DNA of 64,000 bases from Vibrio superstes (GTDB lineage Bacteria; Pseudomonadota; Gammaproteobacteria; Enterobacterales; Vibrionaceae): the NCBI RefSeq assembly GCF_003569005.1, contig NZ_BCUR01000004.1:2021111-2085110 (forward strand). Reading direction: 5' to 3'. The position numbers and the translations under genes are program-made. The first letter of the stretch is position 1. Each line of letters begins with the position of its first letter. Shown piece by piece: positions 27,046 to 42,000 of the stretch. The notes under the pieces were generated by a model. The model worked only from the letters and a program-made list of their open reading frames with translations. It did not search any database and was not told the origin of the DNA.

Positions 27046-30000
27046 CACCGAGTTGCAGGAAGGCAAGCTGTGCTTCTTCGGTAAACTCTATCTCGACTTC
27101 AGCTTCATCTGATGCACGATCGCGAGTCACCTCACGATAGCCTGACTCTGCATAAACCTGCTCTGAGTAACCGCTGAACAATCCTGCTTGAAGTACACGG
27201 ATAAGATCTAGTTGGCCAACAACAAGAGAGACAATAGATTCTGGTACAATTTCATCCCCTACTTCTACGAAGGTAAATGTTCCGTACTCACCAAAGAGGA
27301 CATCCTCGCTAAAGTTCGCAGAGAAGAAGTCACTGCCATAATGGCCCTGCATACGGTCTTGGCCTTCGCCACCAACCAAGAAGTCAATGCCACCCTCGAA
27401 TAGGTCAATCGCCTCAAATACGATAGTGCCATCTTCAGAGCGAGTAACTCGTGAGCCATCACCGCCGAGTAAATCACTGCCTGCACCGCCACGAATTTCG
27501 TCAGAACCGTAACCACCAAAGATGATATCTCTATCATTACCACCGATCAGAAGATCATCACCACCGATTGCTGTATTACCGGTAGCCACCTCTATATATC
27601 TTCCGTTGGCGTCGTTGCTGATAAAGCCATCATCACCAATAATGATGCTCTCACCAGATGCGTTACGAACCTCATCATTACCAACACCCGCTATGGCATG
27701 GTCTTGACCGGCACCTAGGCTGATGACGTCGTCACCGCCAGTGCCGTTTTCAGTGTCAGTGCTGGTGATCAAACGGCGTACACCGTCAACATAGTCAACC
27801 TCACCGTTATCACCAATAACGATATCTTTATCATCACCAGTAGTGATTTGGTCACCCGAGTTACCACCCAGCACTAGGTTCTCACCATTGGCTGCATTGA
27901 TGATATCCGAGCCGCCTTGGTCAAAGCCCGTGGTCTTAGCCTGAACCAAGATGCCATTGCCGTCATACTGGATCTGGCCGTTATCGCCTATGATGTGGTC
28001 CATACCGTTGGCGGTAGTAATCAAATCATTGCCGTTGCCCCCGATAACTGTATTGTCACCCTCGCCAAGGATTAATTCGTCATCACCACCAAGGGTCTCT
28101 TGAGTCGTTCTCGCCAGAATCAAATGACCATCAACGTTGTATGATAGGAAACCGTTATCTGCCAGTACGTGGGTGTCACCAGAATCAGACATCACGCTGT
28201 CGTCACCCAGACCCGCAATCACTTTATCAGAACCGGTACCAACCTTAATGGTATCGTCGCCTGTGGTGCTCTCGTCAGAATCACTGCTCTGGATAAGACG
28301 AACAACCCCATTGCTTAGCATAACCTCGCCGTTATCACCTGCTACGACGTCATCGCCAGTGAAGGTAGTAATGGTATCGTTACCCATACCACCTAGCACT
28401 AGGTTATCGCCATTGCCTAGAGTAACCTCATCATCGCCACCAAGGTTTTGAACTGTAGTGCGAGCACGGACCAACACGCCTTGAGCGTTGTAGTTAAGGA
28501 TGCCGTTATCCGCAATCACATGGCTATCACCTGACTCAGACATTACGATGTCGCTGTCTAAACCCGCGATAATACGGTCAAAGCCAGTACCCGATTTGAT
28601 GGAATCACTACCCGCTGTGGCATCCACGCTATCAGTGCTTTGCATAGAACGAATCACGCCACCTACAAGGTCGATCTGACCGTTATCACCGATGATGACA
28701 TCGTTATCAGAGCCCGTAGTCACCTCATCACTACCAAAGCCCGCGACTACAATATTGTCGCCATTGCCTGCGTCGATAACATCATCACCGCCAAGCTCTA
28801 GTGAGGTCGATTTAACCTGCATCAATACGCCATTGGCATCGAAGCTGATCTCACCACTATCACTCGCGATAATGTCTTCACCGTTTGCCGTGTTAGCTGT
28901 ATCCGAACCCATACCAGCAATAACTACGTTATCACCCTCACCTAGGGTAACGTCATCGTCACCGCCAAGGTCAGTTTCAGTGGACTTCGCATTAGTCAGA
29001 ATGCCGTTGGCGCTGTAAGACAGTACGCCGTTATCCGCAATAATATGGCTATTGCCCGAATCAGACATCACGATATCGCTATCAAGGCCTGCAATCACTC
29101 GGTCAAAGCCACTACCCACCTTAATAGTGTCGCTACCCGCGGTTGCGTTCTCGGTATCCGTGCTTTGGATTACGCGAATCACGCCATCGATTAGGTCTAC
29201 CTGACCGTTGTCACCGATAACCACGTCATTGCCAGAACCAGTAGTCACCTCGTCAGAACCAAAGCCTGAGATAATGCGATTATCACCGTTGCCTGCATTG
29301 ATGGTGTCATTACCACCTTGGTCGATAGCGGTAGATTCTGCTTTAACGAATACGCCTTGGTCATCGAAGTTCAGCTCGCCATTATCACCCATGATGATAT
29401 CGCCACCACCTGCTGTGATTACGGTATCTGCACCCTGACCCGCGATAACCACATTGTCCCCCTCACCTAGGGTCACCTCATCATCACCGCCTCGTTCGGT
29501 TTCAGTCGCCATCGCGTTAACCAAGATGCCATCAGCATTGTAAGTCAATACACCATTATCTGAGATGACATGGGTGTTACCTGAATCTGAGGTAATCTCA
29601 TCATTCTCGATAGTGGTGATAAGCTCGATGCCGTTAACGGTTTCAGTAAGCTCCTCATTAAAGGTATCCAGACCTGCAATAACACGGTCTGAGCCAGCAC
29701 CAAGGTGGATAGTATCGGCCGCTGCAGTAGAGCGGTCTGCATCTGTGCTTTGCATAGTGCGGATAACGCCCTCTACAAGGTCAATCTGACCGTTGTCACC
29801 GATAACAGTATCATCGCCATCATTGGTGGTTACCTCATCAGAGCCAAAGCCTGCGATGACAATGTTGTCACCAAGGCCTAGGGTGACATCATCATCACCG
29901 CCAATGTTGATATCATTGCTCAAAGCACTAACAAGCACAGAGCTGTCATTCCAAGCGCCTAAGTAATTCAACTCACCATTATCCGCAACAACATGGGTGT

Positions 30001-33000
30001 TACCCGAATCAGAGGTAATGGTGTCACTACCAAGACCGCCAAGCACACTGTCGTTGCCAGAGCCTAAGTGAACCTCATCATTACCAGAGGCATTGCTGCT
30101 GCCTTGCTCTGTTTTCAGCGCAATAGCGTTGTTTCTTAGGTCCACTTCACCAAAGTCACCGAACACCCAATCACTACCGGAACCAGATTCAACATAATCA
30201 CTGCCTGCACCGGCTAGGATGATGTCGTCGCCTTCATCGCCATAGATGATATCGTTATTGCCAGTGTTGGTATCTGAGGTAGTAATTAGGGTAACCACAC
30301 CTGTATCAATCAGGATATTACCCATATCACCTAAGATGATGTCGCTATCGTTACCTGCAATATCAGCACCCTCAGGACCATTCCCACCATAGATAGAATC
30401 CGAGGCTTGACCGCCAAGTAGGATATCATTACCTGCACTGCCCGTGATGGTGTCACCACCGCCATTGGTAAAGCCAATATTGCTCACTTCTGTTACATCA
30501 CTGAGTGAGGTAGAAAGGATACGATTCACACCATCTAGTTGGTTAATCACACCCTTGTCGGCTATCACAATATCATCGCCAATGCCGGCATTGATGGTGT
30601 CGCCACCAACAGTTAGAGGGTCTGAGGTTTCTAGGTTGTCGTTCACACCATCAGCGATATTCACCACGGTTAGGATCTGAGTGCTCAAGTCCAGACGAGT
30701 GCTTACGTCGACATTAAAGCCCGCATCACCATAGATGTGATCATCACCGCCTAGGCCAGAAATAAAGTCGTTACCAGAACCACCAGCGATATGGTCACCA
30801 TATTCACTGCCGGTAATCGCATCATTGCCTTGACCACCGAAGATGGTTACTGAACCGCCTGCGCCAGAGGCATTGATAATGTCATTGCCTGGGTTGTTAA
30901 ACTCACGAGCCTTGTCGGTTTTCTCATCTGAGGTTGCGTTATAAGCAAAACCGTTCTGACCAGTATCACCAAATAGGATAAGCACACCATCGGCATCACT
31001 ACCGGTCACGGTTAGAGTATCGCTACCACCACCGCCATGTACTACGGTAATCACATCAGCAGCCGTATCGGTAACCACTACATTGTCATTACCTTGACCT
31101 AGGAATAGCTCAACCACCTCTAGGTCTTTGTATTCGATGCCCTCACCCATACCAAAACCGGTTAGGCTGGTATCGCTAAGCATGCCACTGTCGTTCTCCT
31201 GACTGCCATCGTTAAACACATTCAGCACATCAGTCTGAAGGACTTCACTCACTTCGATATTCTTAACTGGAAGCTCGGTATCAGTCTCGCTAGGAAGCAT
31301 TACCGCAACGCTCAGTGCACGCGCCTTACCTTGAGGTACACCGCCTTCAATGATCAGTTTGCCTTGAATACCAGTTAATGTGTGTGGTTGAAGTGGTGGG
31401 TTTTGAACCGGCTGAGCCTCTTGCTCTTGATACTCCTCATTTACTGATAGAGTGATGGTTATTGGTTGATCCCAGTTGGTTGAATCAAAGGTCACAGTAT
31501 TGTCATCAGCATTGAAGCGCGGGTCTTCACTACTAAACAGCGTCTGACCATCGTTCAACAGATTCACAGTTACTGGAGCCGTTGGCGCTTTACTTAGCAC
31601 TAAGCTGTACTCGTCATCCTGAGCCTGACTCACAAGGGTTGAGCCATCGGTCTGAGTCACGATAACCGCACCGCTATCGTTATCGGTTACAAACAGGATC
31701 TGCTCTGCATCATCCACTTGGTTGTAATCAGAATCATCGACATCACTACTTGCGGTTAACTTAACGCTACCTTGGTATAGGTTCTCTACATCTAGGTCAT
31801 CCAGAGCATTCACACTAAAGCTCTTAACCTGATCCCAGTTGGTGTGGTCAAAGGTAAGCTCAGTTGTGCTGAACTCTAGTTGCGCAAAGCCGCCAGTACC
31901 TAGCATCTCTGCAATAGAGACAGTTACGGTTTCACCTACCTCTGGCTGAGTCGCAAGTCGTACATCAAATGTAGCGCTCGCGCCGCCCTCGGTAAGCTGA
32001 TCGCCGCCTTGTGGAAGCACGATAATATCCGCCTGGTCATTATCAAATACATTCACCTCAACGTTAGCGATATCCAGACCATCAAACTCAGGGTTATCAC
32101 TGCTTACGCTGTGGCTGATGACATAATCACGCACCCCTTCCATAGCGCTGTCATCGATAGCTTTCACATAGATCTGGGTGGTGTCTTGCCAGTTAGAGCC
32201 TGATTCATAAGTCACTACCAGTGATTCATAGAAGTTGATGTTATCGGTGGAAACCAGAATGCTGGCTGCTTGACCACTGGTGTTATCTTTGTCGCTGCTT
32301 GAAGCGCGCGCCGCAGAAACCGTCACGTAAGCCACAGTCGCGACGTTTGGTTCATCAACGCTTAGAGACAGTTCATAGCTATCTGTCATGCCAGATTCAT
32401 CAACCGTTAGCGATTGAGTATCGATAGCCACAGCGCCGTTCTCTTGGCTAGCTACATTTAGAGATACACCATCAACGAAGATGCCGTTGTACGTCTCATC
32501 ATCACTAAACACACTGTGATTGATAAAGCTGCTACGACCTTCAACAGAGTAAGAGACGATAGGCTTGGTCACATCGCTGGCTACATTAAATACATCAGCA
32601 CCCAAACCGCCAATAATGGTGGTTTCTACATCTGCATTAGTGCTTAGTACGTAGAAGGTATCGTCACCCTCAAGGCCGTCGACTTCAGCAAATTCAATGC
32701 CTTGATATCCGATATTTAGACCTGCACCAAAGATGCCGTCCTCGGTGATCATAAAGTTATCATCACCCTCGGTACCGAGCACTACAACCTTATCGCTACC
32801 TGCACCGCCGTCGATCTTAAGGGCGGCATTGATACTGTATTCGATGGTATCGGCACCCTCACCACCAAACAGCTCTACATCTACGCTGTTGTTGGTTAGG
32901 CCACTATCGGCAAGCAAGAAGGCACGAACCACAAAGCTGTCATCACCCGCTTCACCATAAAGCTTGGTCACTGCCTTGTTTGAGTAAACCTTGATGCTAT

Positions 33001-36000
33001 CTTCACCGTCACCACCGTAGATAACCATCGGCAGGCTGTTACCGTTACTTAAGAAGCCCAATGTGGTTTCTGTAGTCTCGATTTCATCACCGTCAGCCAC
33101 AAATGGACCTACTCGGTCACTACCGAATAGCTGACCAACTTGGAAGGTATCATTGTCCGCACCGCCATCTAGGGTAAAGATGGTGCCAGTATCATCACTG
33201 TAGAAGCTATCTTCGCCCTCTAGGCCATTGATAATAAAGCGCGCATTAATGTTGCCATCGTAGTTGATGCGCTCAGCGGTATTCCCATAGCCTGCGTTGC
33301 CATCATCATGAAGCGCTGCGACAAAGTTAGCTCGAATTAAGAAGGTGTCATTGCTTACTAAACCATTAAAACTCACAACGTCAGCGCCATCATTACGGGC
33401 ACCTGAGTCTTCAATATCTATGGTGTAATCGGCATCATCGCCAGTACGGTTTATGATGTAACTATCCGTACCACCCTCACCATCAAGCACCAGCTTGTCG
33501 GTACGTGTATGCAATTGATTAACAGTGATTTCATCATCACCATCTCCCATATTCACATAGGTATCGCCCAATATAGATTGTGCATCGAGAAGAAGATTAT
33601 CGTTTGCATCTCCCATGCTAATGACTATCTCATCAGCTTCGAGCATACCCTGGATAATCATACTGTCTTCGTTGATACCACCAAGAAGCGCAATCTCGCC
33701 TGTAGCCGTGATGCTACCTTGGATATCTAAGATCGCACCTAGATTGTCTTGATCTCCGGTCAAGCCTGAATCTACCTGGATATTAATATCGAGAGCCGCA
33801 TCCAACACCGCTCCAGCCTCAAGCACAAAACCGTCGCCAGAATTGATGTTGATGTTCTTGCTCGTCTCCAGAGTCACACCAGATACGATCGTGATATCAT
33901 CATTGTCGGAGTTATCATCTGAGGTTAGGTTGATGTCCTCGCCCGCGATCAAACTCTGATCCACAGTCATAGGGCTTCGGGTAACCATGTTGATTTCGCC
34001 ACCCGCCTCGAAGCCACTCGAGATGCCATCAACCACTCCGCCCACACTCAACGCGCCGGTATTCTCAACATAAGTACTACCCGTTGTTGATTGACCTTGG
34101 ATATTACCCACCGCTGTCGCAAGAGCCTTGCCTTCGCTACCTATATCTAATGAAGCAAATAGATAGGTCTTGCCTGAGATAACGTTGTCGCCATTGGCGT
34201 TGTCATTCAAGATGCGACCCGCTGGCGCTGCGATAAAGGCAATCGCTGCGGCGCCCGTTTGAATGGTATTTAGATACAAATCACCGCGCGCTTCAGTGAG
34301 GTGTGTGTTGTTCGCACTGCTAACGGTGAGGTTTTCTCCCTCAACAGAGCCTGAATCTACCTCAATATCGTTGCCAGCTTGACCAACAGTATCAAAGCGT
34401 GAGGTGAGCGTTATACTCGCACCCACAACATCGGCTAGCTCACTTGGGTCATCGGTAACCGCATCTAAAATGGCCAGATGTGCGGCCAATTCAACGTCTC
34501 CTTGGCTTGACTCAACATGGTCGACATCAAGGTTTCCGTCGGTTTCACTGATGCGAATATCATTCAGCGCCGAAGCAATTAACACTCCGCCGGTTAAATT
34601 GATATCCAATAGATTACCAAAGCTACCTATATCCCCAGCGTTTGCGGTCAGCACCACATCGACAGCACGAATATTCTCATACTCGTGATCAAAGCTATCG
34701 ACAATAGAGCCATTCAGAGCAACGAGATCTACCGTGCCACCACTAGAATAAATGGTCGCGATGTTGAGGTCTGAGTTGATCTCTGTAATGTAGATGTCTT
34801 GTTGTGCACGAGCGGTTAGGGTTGCGCCTGCACCTAGGTCGATAGTAAAGCGATTGCTCGAACTGCCAATGGCGCCAGAGCCTGCCTCGAGGATCAAGGT
34901 GCTACTTGCACTAACAGAGGCTGAGTTGCCGGTGTCATCGGTCAATGACTGTTTAGATTTGATACGCACATTGTCGCCGGAAACGGAGTCGATCTCCATT
35001 GACTGTTCTGAGCCAAGGTAGACATTGCCCAGCGCAGTAGCGCTAATGCCACCGGTCACTAGAACGTCGATGTCTTCACGTTGGTCAATAACAATCTTGG
35101 TAACTACGGCTGTGCGATAGTCACCCGCATCAAGGTCAACGATTGCGCTGGCTAAGTTAGGATCAACCTCCTCAAGATCAACCACCAGACCCGCGACTCG
35201 ATTAATCTGATAAACCTCTGAGCCTAATGACACAAACCCATCTTGAACCAGACCCAAGCTTGCCCAGGTATCGCCATTAGTATTAATAAGCGTAGTTAAA
35301 TCGGGCGTACTACTGATAGCAGCCACATCCATAGTGACAGCAATTTCAACCGAAAGTGCGGTTGAGGTTAGGGTCATGGTATTTGCCGTTACCGATGCTA
35401 TCTCATAGAAGCTGCCTTCATCGTTAGCGTTTGCACTGTCTCCAGCAATTCGGATCTGCATTCCCGCAACAAAGCCATCGGTAATCCAGCTACCTGTAGA
35501 GCGAACCAGCGAATCACCGCTATCCGACTCCACCACATTTACCTCAACACTGGATGCACGCTCCGTAAACAAGAAGTACACATCATTTCGTTCAGCAGCG
35601 GCCAATTGTACACGCTCGTCATCGGTATAATCGCCATCAAGATCGATCTCAACTGACCCAACCGCGCTACCAATATCGCTTTGCGTCACAATCGTGATGT
35701 CACCACCCGCCGTGATATTTGCATCTTCTATGGTTGCCTGAGTATTGGTAATTGGCTTAAGAAGACTGCCACTAATCAGGTTGGTGAGTTCATCCTCAGT
35801 CCAAACATGAACGCTAGCGGTCAGCTCAGCACGCTTCTCATCGCTCAATTGATAAGCATAATCCGCACGATAGTCTTCCCCGCCATAGCTGGCATGAAGT
35901 GCATGATATTCCGCAGTACGCTTGTTAACTAGGGTTTGAATAGCATCATCAATAAAGGTATCCAGTGCAGAGCCACTCAAGCCGTCCTCGGCACCTATGG

Positions 36001-39000
36001 TCTGATACACCTCACGATAGTACGCCTCTTCGTCAACCGATAGACCTACCTCTACATCCGCAATATAAACACCATCAAACTGCCCATTGCGGATATTCCA
36101 GTAGGTACTGTATTCCATCTCACGCGCTGTTGTGTACGCTTCAATCACGTTATCAATCTTCAATTGCGCTGAGTCTGAGCCATTGATCAAACCTAGGTTT
36201 TCCCAAAGGCCTGTACTGAGTTCTTCGTAGCTACGCTCATCTCGAGCGGTTGAGCTATTGGCATCAATCAGCGAACCATAAGAAGCTGTGATGGTTACAT
36301 TGCCTGAGTTGCTATTGATCTCTTTGGCTAGGAAGTCACCATCGATTTCACTCAGGTAAATATCATTCACTGCTAGCACGGAAACCGAGTCTGTGTTCTT
36401 AACTCCGCTATCGATAGCGAGAGCTTGTGTAGAGGTACCCACATGAGCCTCGGAGTTGATAAAGACCTGTCCTCCCCGTACCACACCAGCGGTACCAGAT
36501 TCAGCCTCAATACCACCTACAGCAGATAGATAAACCTTACCCCCAGTGTCGTTGCTCAATTGACGACTTGTCGCTGAGGTAATGTCTTTGATCACCAAAG
36601 GACCATCGGTCTCAACAATATTGATTCGACCACCAAAGGTGCGAGCCGTAATACCTCCGTTGCCGTCATTGGTAAGATTGGTGCGCAAGGCATTGCTTGC
36701 AGCCTCAATACTGCCATCGGCATTGGTTTGAACGCTGCCACCAATTCGCTTCGCTTCGAGCACTATGTCTTCGCCACCTACCGAGCCTGTCGACTTGGTG
36801 ATAATGTCGGCATCTGTGGTGATAGTAGTGGTACCTTCAGTGTTGCTGATCGCACCCTGAACAATCACACTACCGCCATTTTCAGAGGTAATATCAATAG
36901 AGCCCGCTTCCAAACCAGTAAAGGTAATGGCTACGCCGTAATCTGCTCGAATAGAATGGGTTGATTCGTAGCGAACCTTACTCTCTTCCACATATTTGGC
37001 ATAGTAGGTCTTCTTACCCCACCAAGTGCTCTCGGTCCATTTGCGAACCAAAGAAACTTCATTGTCTAGCTCGATTGGGTCAGCTAACTCGCTAAAGATG
37101 TAGGTTTGACCACCCTCATCAAATTCAAAGTAAGCACCCTCACCTCTAAGAGTTGGCGATCCCACGATCTCAGGTTCACCATCGAACACCACCTTATCTG
37201 GGTCTTTGGCAAATGCGTCAATGCCAAGCCAAGACGAAGTACCTTCTGTGGTATAGCGACGCTCAAAGGTCTCTTGACCCATAGTCCAAGAATAGCGCCA
37301 GCCCGTTTTGGGGTCGTAGGTCATGTCATCGGTACCCGACGACTCAACACCGTTTGTGGTCACAGTTACGCCGTTTTCATCTTTGGTATAGATGGTTTCT
37401 AGCGGAGTATCCGAGCTACCTTTCGCTTTATCGCGAATAATCAGGGTGCCTTTACCGCGCTGCGATGCATCCAAGCCCATGATTTTCACATCAAGGTCGG
37501 TATCGTTAACGACATTAATCTCTGCATAGCCACCCAATACCTCTATCTCAGAATTCGTATTGGTGTTTAAGATATGGCCCTCTAGCTCGATATAACCGCC
37601 ACTTACACGCATATCCCCAACGACTATCTGGTCATTGGTCGCATCATAGAAGACAGAGAAATCCTCACTGCCAACATCCAGACGAATCAAGCCCGTAGCT
37701 CCGTTTGCGCGAAGCTCATCAATAGTGTCTTCAATATTCTGGTCAATATTCAGGGTGAAGCTTTCTTTACCACTTTGAATCTTACCGTTGATATTGATGT
37801 ATTCAGCGGTGATCGAGATATTGTCTGCGTAGATGCTAGGTCCAGTAATCGAGCGATTGATCAAGCTATTAATCTCAGCCAAGCTTGCTTCTTCTAGACC
37901 GTTATTACCGATTGCTGAGTTCCATTTCGCATACTCAGAGCCATCAACCGAATAGGTTGACCCTGGTGGCAAACTGATGACGGTAGATCCGCCCGTCATG
38001 ACGACCTGGTCTTTCACATCAATATCAGCATAGATGTTGATGTCACCCTTACCTAAGGTACTAGAACCTTGACCGCTCAAGCTCTTAAGCTCTAACTTTC
38101 CGCTTCGGTTGGCAACATCACCGTTCAGTGTGATCGATGGCCAGGTCAACACGGAGTTGTTATCCACGGTATCCACGCGGTCATTCAGCTCAATTAATGC
38201 AAGGTCAAGATCTACATCATTGATAATAGAGATGATTGGGTCGCCTTCACTACCCACATCCTGGCGTTCACCATTTAAGAATACCCCACCATTTTCTTGT
38301 GGAATGGTGATGTCATTCACCACCAATGACGCCAAGGTGTGGTTCAGAATGGTGACAGAGGCGTCACCCGGAGATAATACGGTACCCGTATCCTCATAAT
38401 CCCCTGAACGGATATCGATACGACCCGCTTCGGCATGAATATCGTTAACGGTAATCACTGGGATGTTAAGAGTGATGGCGAAATACTCTCCATCACCGTC
38501 CACATCCATCAATCCCTTCTCTACCATCAAGATACGCAAACGATTAATCTCTGACTTATAAAAAGCCTCAATCTCTGAGTCACTAGATTTACCATCGTTA
38601 AAGATAGAGAGTTGTTCTTCTGCGAATTCAAGGTCATCGAACAAACTTGAGCTCAGAGCCTCTATAGAGGTAGAGAAGCTCACACCATCAGTTTTGCTCA
38701 CCTCATTCACGCTGCCATCATCGTTCAAACTAATGAATTCGATAGATTGGTTACGGCGAATACCCGTTTCTAGAGTACCAGCATTAATGACCGTACCTGT
38801 GGTACCTATAGTAACGTCACCGCCAAGGTCAGCGGTGCCACCGATTGCCGACGCCCAGTTGACCGTCTTGGTCTGTGCATCCATATCAGCAAAGCCAAAG
38901 CGCTCTGAGTGAAGATTCATCTGACGCGCCGTTTTCACGTGAGCACCAGAGGCAATGGTAATGTTGTTGGTTTGCGATAAAGTGGCAAATGCACCCGCAT

Positions 39001-42000
39001 CATCGATTGGAATAATACTGTCTGAGAAGCTATCTATTAAGGCATGAACCTTGTAATCATCTCGATTGAAGTCGGTATCGGTACCTGCCGAGATGTTCAT
39101 GTCGCCATAGGTGGTTAAGTCCGCTCCTAGGTCGATTAGAATGGTATTTACTGGGGTAATATTGACCCTTGCATTGGTGACTGAGACCGAGATTGCACCG
39201 CTAGAATCAGCCTCAACATTGCCCACAACCGTACCCTGACCACGAGCCGATATCTGAATATCGCCCTCAGAAAGCAATACAGCATTCTCACCAACACGTA
39301 CCTTGGCTAACAGCTCATCATCTGTGATCTTAACCGTAGCCCCCGTGCCAGCCAGCGCACCTGAGGCATTCAAGATCACCTTGTCGGTAATATCTAGGTC
39401 ATTGAGTGCATTCAATGCGATACCATCGGTATCCTCAATGCCCCAAGCGGTAAGGCTGGCATCATCACCCACATCAATCGTGGTTGCCATATCTAAAGTA
39501 GTAATGCTATCCGCACCTGCAGCACTTGCCAAACCTACTGCGACAACATCGATTCGGCCATTCTCATTTTTCTGAGCTCGATTAATGGCATCAACATTGA
39601 TATCTGACGCGGTAATCGAAAGGTTATCACTATTGCTGGTGCCATCACCCAGAATCACATCGACATCAGAGGTGACATCGTGATTAATCTCAGCACCAGA
39701 CCCAGACAGTAAACCACCAGACGCAGCCACTACCTTGGCATCAAATTTAGCTATGTGTTCCGCTTTGACATCTAAAACACCATCACCAGACGCTTCACCT
39801 AAGATGATGCTTGATTCGTCATCCACAATCACCTTAGTGGTGCTCGTTGAAGTGGTATCAGCAGCAACACCCGCTCCGGCAAGAGCACCGCCACTGCCTG
39901 CAACAGCGAGCACATAATTGTCCTCGGTTGCCTTGGCCACCATGGTAAGGTCACCACCTTGATAATCAGTAGCCGACATGCTCACAAGTGTATCTACATC
40001 GGTTTCGCTATCAGCAAACACGACACCGGCTGAAATAAAGCCAGCTGAAATACCGTATGCCTCTGATTTTTGCTTGGCATTGGCAAGCGCCTTAACCGAG
40101 CCATCACCTGCTGCTTCAACATCGGAGTCTGCCATGCTGACACCGATATCTCCGGTGACTTCACTTTCTACAAACACGCCAGCACCAGAGAAACCCAAAC
40201 CTAGAGATACTGAGGTTGCGATCCCCATGGTAAACACATCATCTGTTGAGCTCGCTGTTAGGGTAAAATCACCGCTCGCATCAAGGGTTGAATTGCGAAC
40301 ATCACTGTTAAGATCAACATCCACCACATTGATGACACGAGTCGCACCAATAGAAATAGCGACACCACCGGCAAAGGCTCCAGCAATACTTGCAGTAGCA
40401 GCGGTAGCATCGATATCGGATGTGCTACTTGAGGTTACGGAAATGTCCGTCGCACTCACTTGAGTACTGTCCTCAATATAGCTATCTAGGTCAGAATAAA
40501 CCTCATTCTCTACTCGAACGACGGCGCCAGAAATAGCGGCGCCTGCAGCCCCTGCTACAACAGCAGCACTGCCTGCCCCAACTCCCGAGTTAATGGTCAT
40601 ATCCTGTGTTGAATCAACGTCTAATGTACCTGACGCATAGATTTCGCTGTTGTCTATGTAGCTCTTAACCACGATTCGGTCACTGTCAGCACCAATCTCA
40701 TTAACCGCTACAGAGCCACCTAGAGAGGCTCCAATACCACCACCGGCACCACCGGCCACTGCCGCTGAAGCTGCGGCAACGGTTGAGGTAATCTTAGAGG
40801 TGTTGTCTGCGCTAACATCAACATTTCCCACGGTGTTATTAGAAGCACCTAGGGTACTGTTTGCGATGTAGGCTTGAGTTTCTCCATAAATGTAGTTAGC
40901 GGTTTCAGCGCCAGCGCCACTTATCGCAACACCACCACCAACGCCACCTGCAGCCGCAATCGAAGCCGCTACTGAGGTCGCTTTAATCGTATTATCAGTC
41001 GTGGCTGAGACGCTAATATCACCACTATTTAACTCACCAACATCGGTGATATATGCAAAGGTATTCGCATCAACCGTATTTTGCGCAAGGGCAACACCTA
41101 TGCTCAATGAAACGCCACCACCCGCTCCAAAGGCCGCAGCCAAAGATGCAGCACCCGCTTCTGCGGTGATCTTAGTGGTATTGTCTGCATCTAATGTGGT
41201 ACTTGCGCTCTCAATCACCTTACTCGTAGCCGAGCTATTGTCGATATACGTCTCAACATCGGTATAAATATCGTTTGTGGTACTGACTCCTGCCCCCGCG
41301 CCAGAGAGTCCGCCACCGGCACCGCCTGACACTGCGACGCTACCCGCTCCGACACCTGAGAACACCGTCATATTGCCGTCAGCATCAAGGTTCAGGGCAC
41401 CGCTTGTAGTAATGCCACTATTTTTCACATATGAACGAACCGCTTGGCGAGAACCGCTATTACCTATGTTATTCGTTGCCAATGCAGCACCAATCGCAAG
41501 GCCAATACCACCGCCCGCTCCACCAGCTCCACTAGCCGCTACCGCCACCACAGTGGCATCAATATCAGAGGTATCAGATGCAGTCACATCAACTTGGCTT
41601 GCACTGTTGATCTGCGAGTTTTCGATATAAGACTCGGTTGTGCCAAAGATGCTATTAACAGCCTCGGCACCGGCACCACTAATTGCAACGCCGCCACCTG
41701 CACCACCTGCGAAGGACGCGGTAGCCGCAACAGAGGTGGCATCAATATCATTGGTCGCATCAGCGCTTACATTGATAGCTCCAGCGCTATCAACCGAACC
41801 AGCACCCTTGATATAAGCTGAGGTATCTACTTCAACTCTATTTTCGGCAATTGAAATGCCAATGGTCAGAGCGCCACCCCCACCAGCACCGCCTGCAATA
41901 CCAAGCGATGCAGAACCAAGCTCAGCTTCAATGGTTGATTGACTGGTTGCGCTGATAGAAATGCTGGTTGCATCTATCAGAGCGCTACCTGCGCCAGAGT

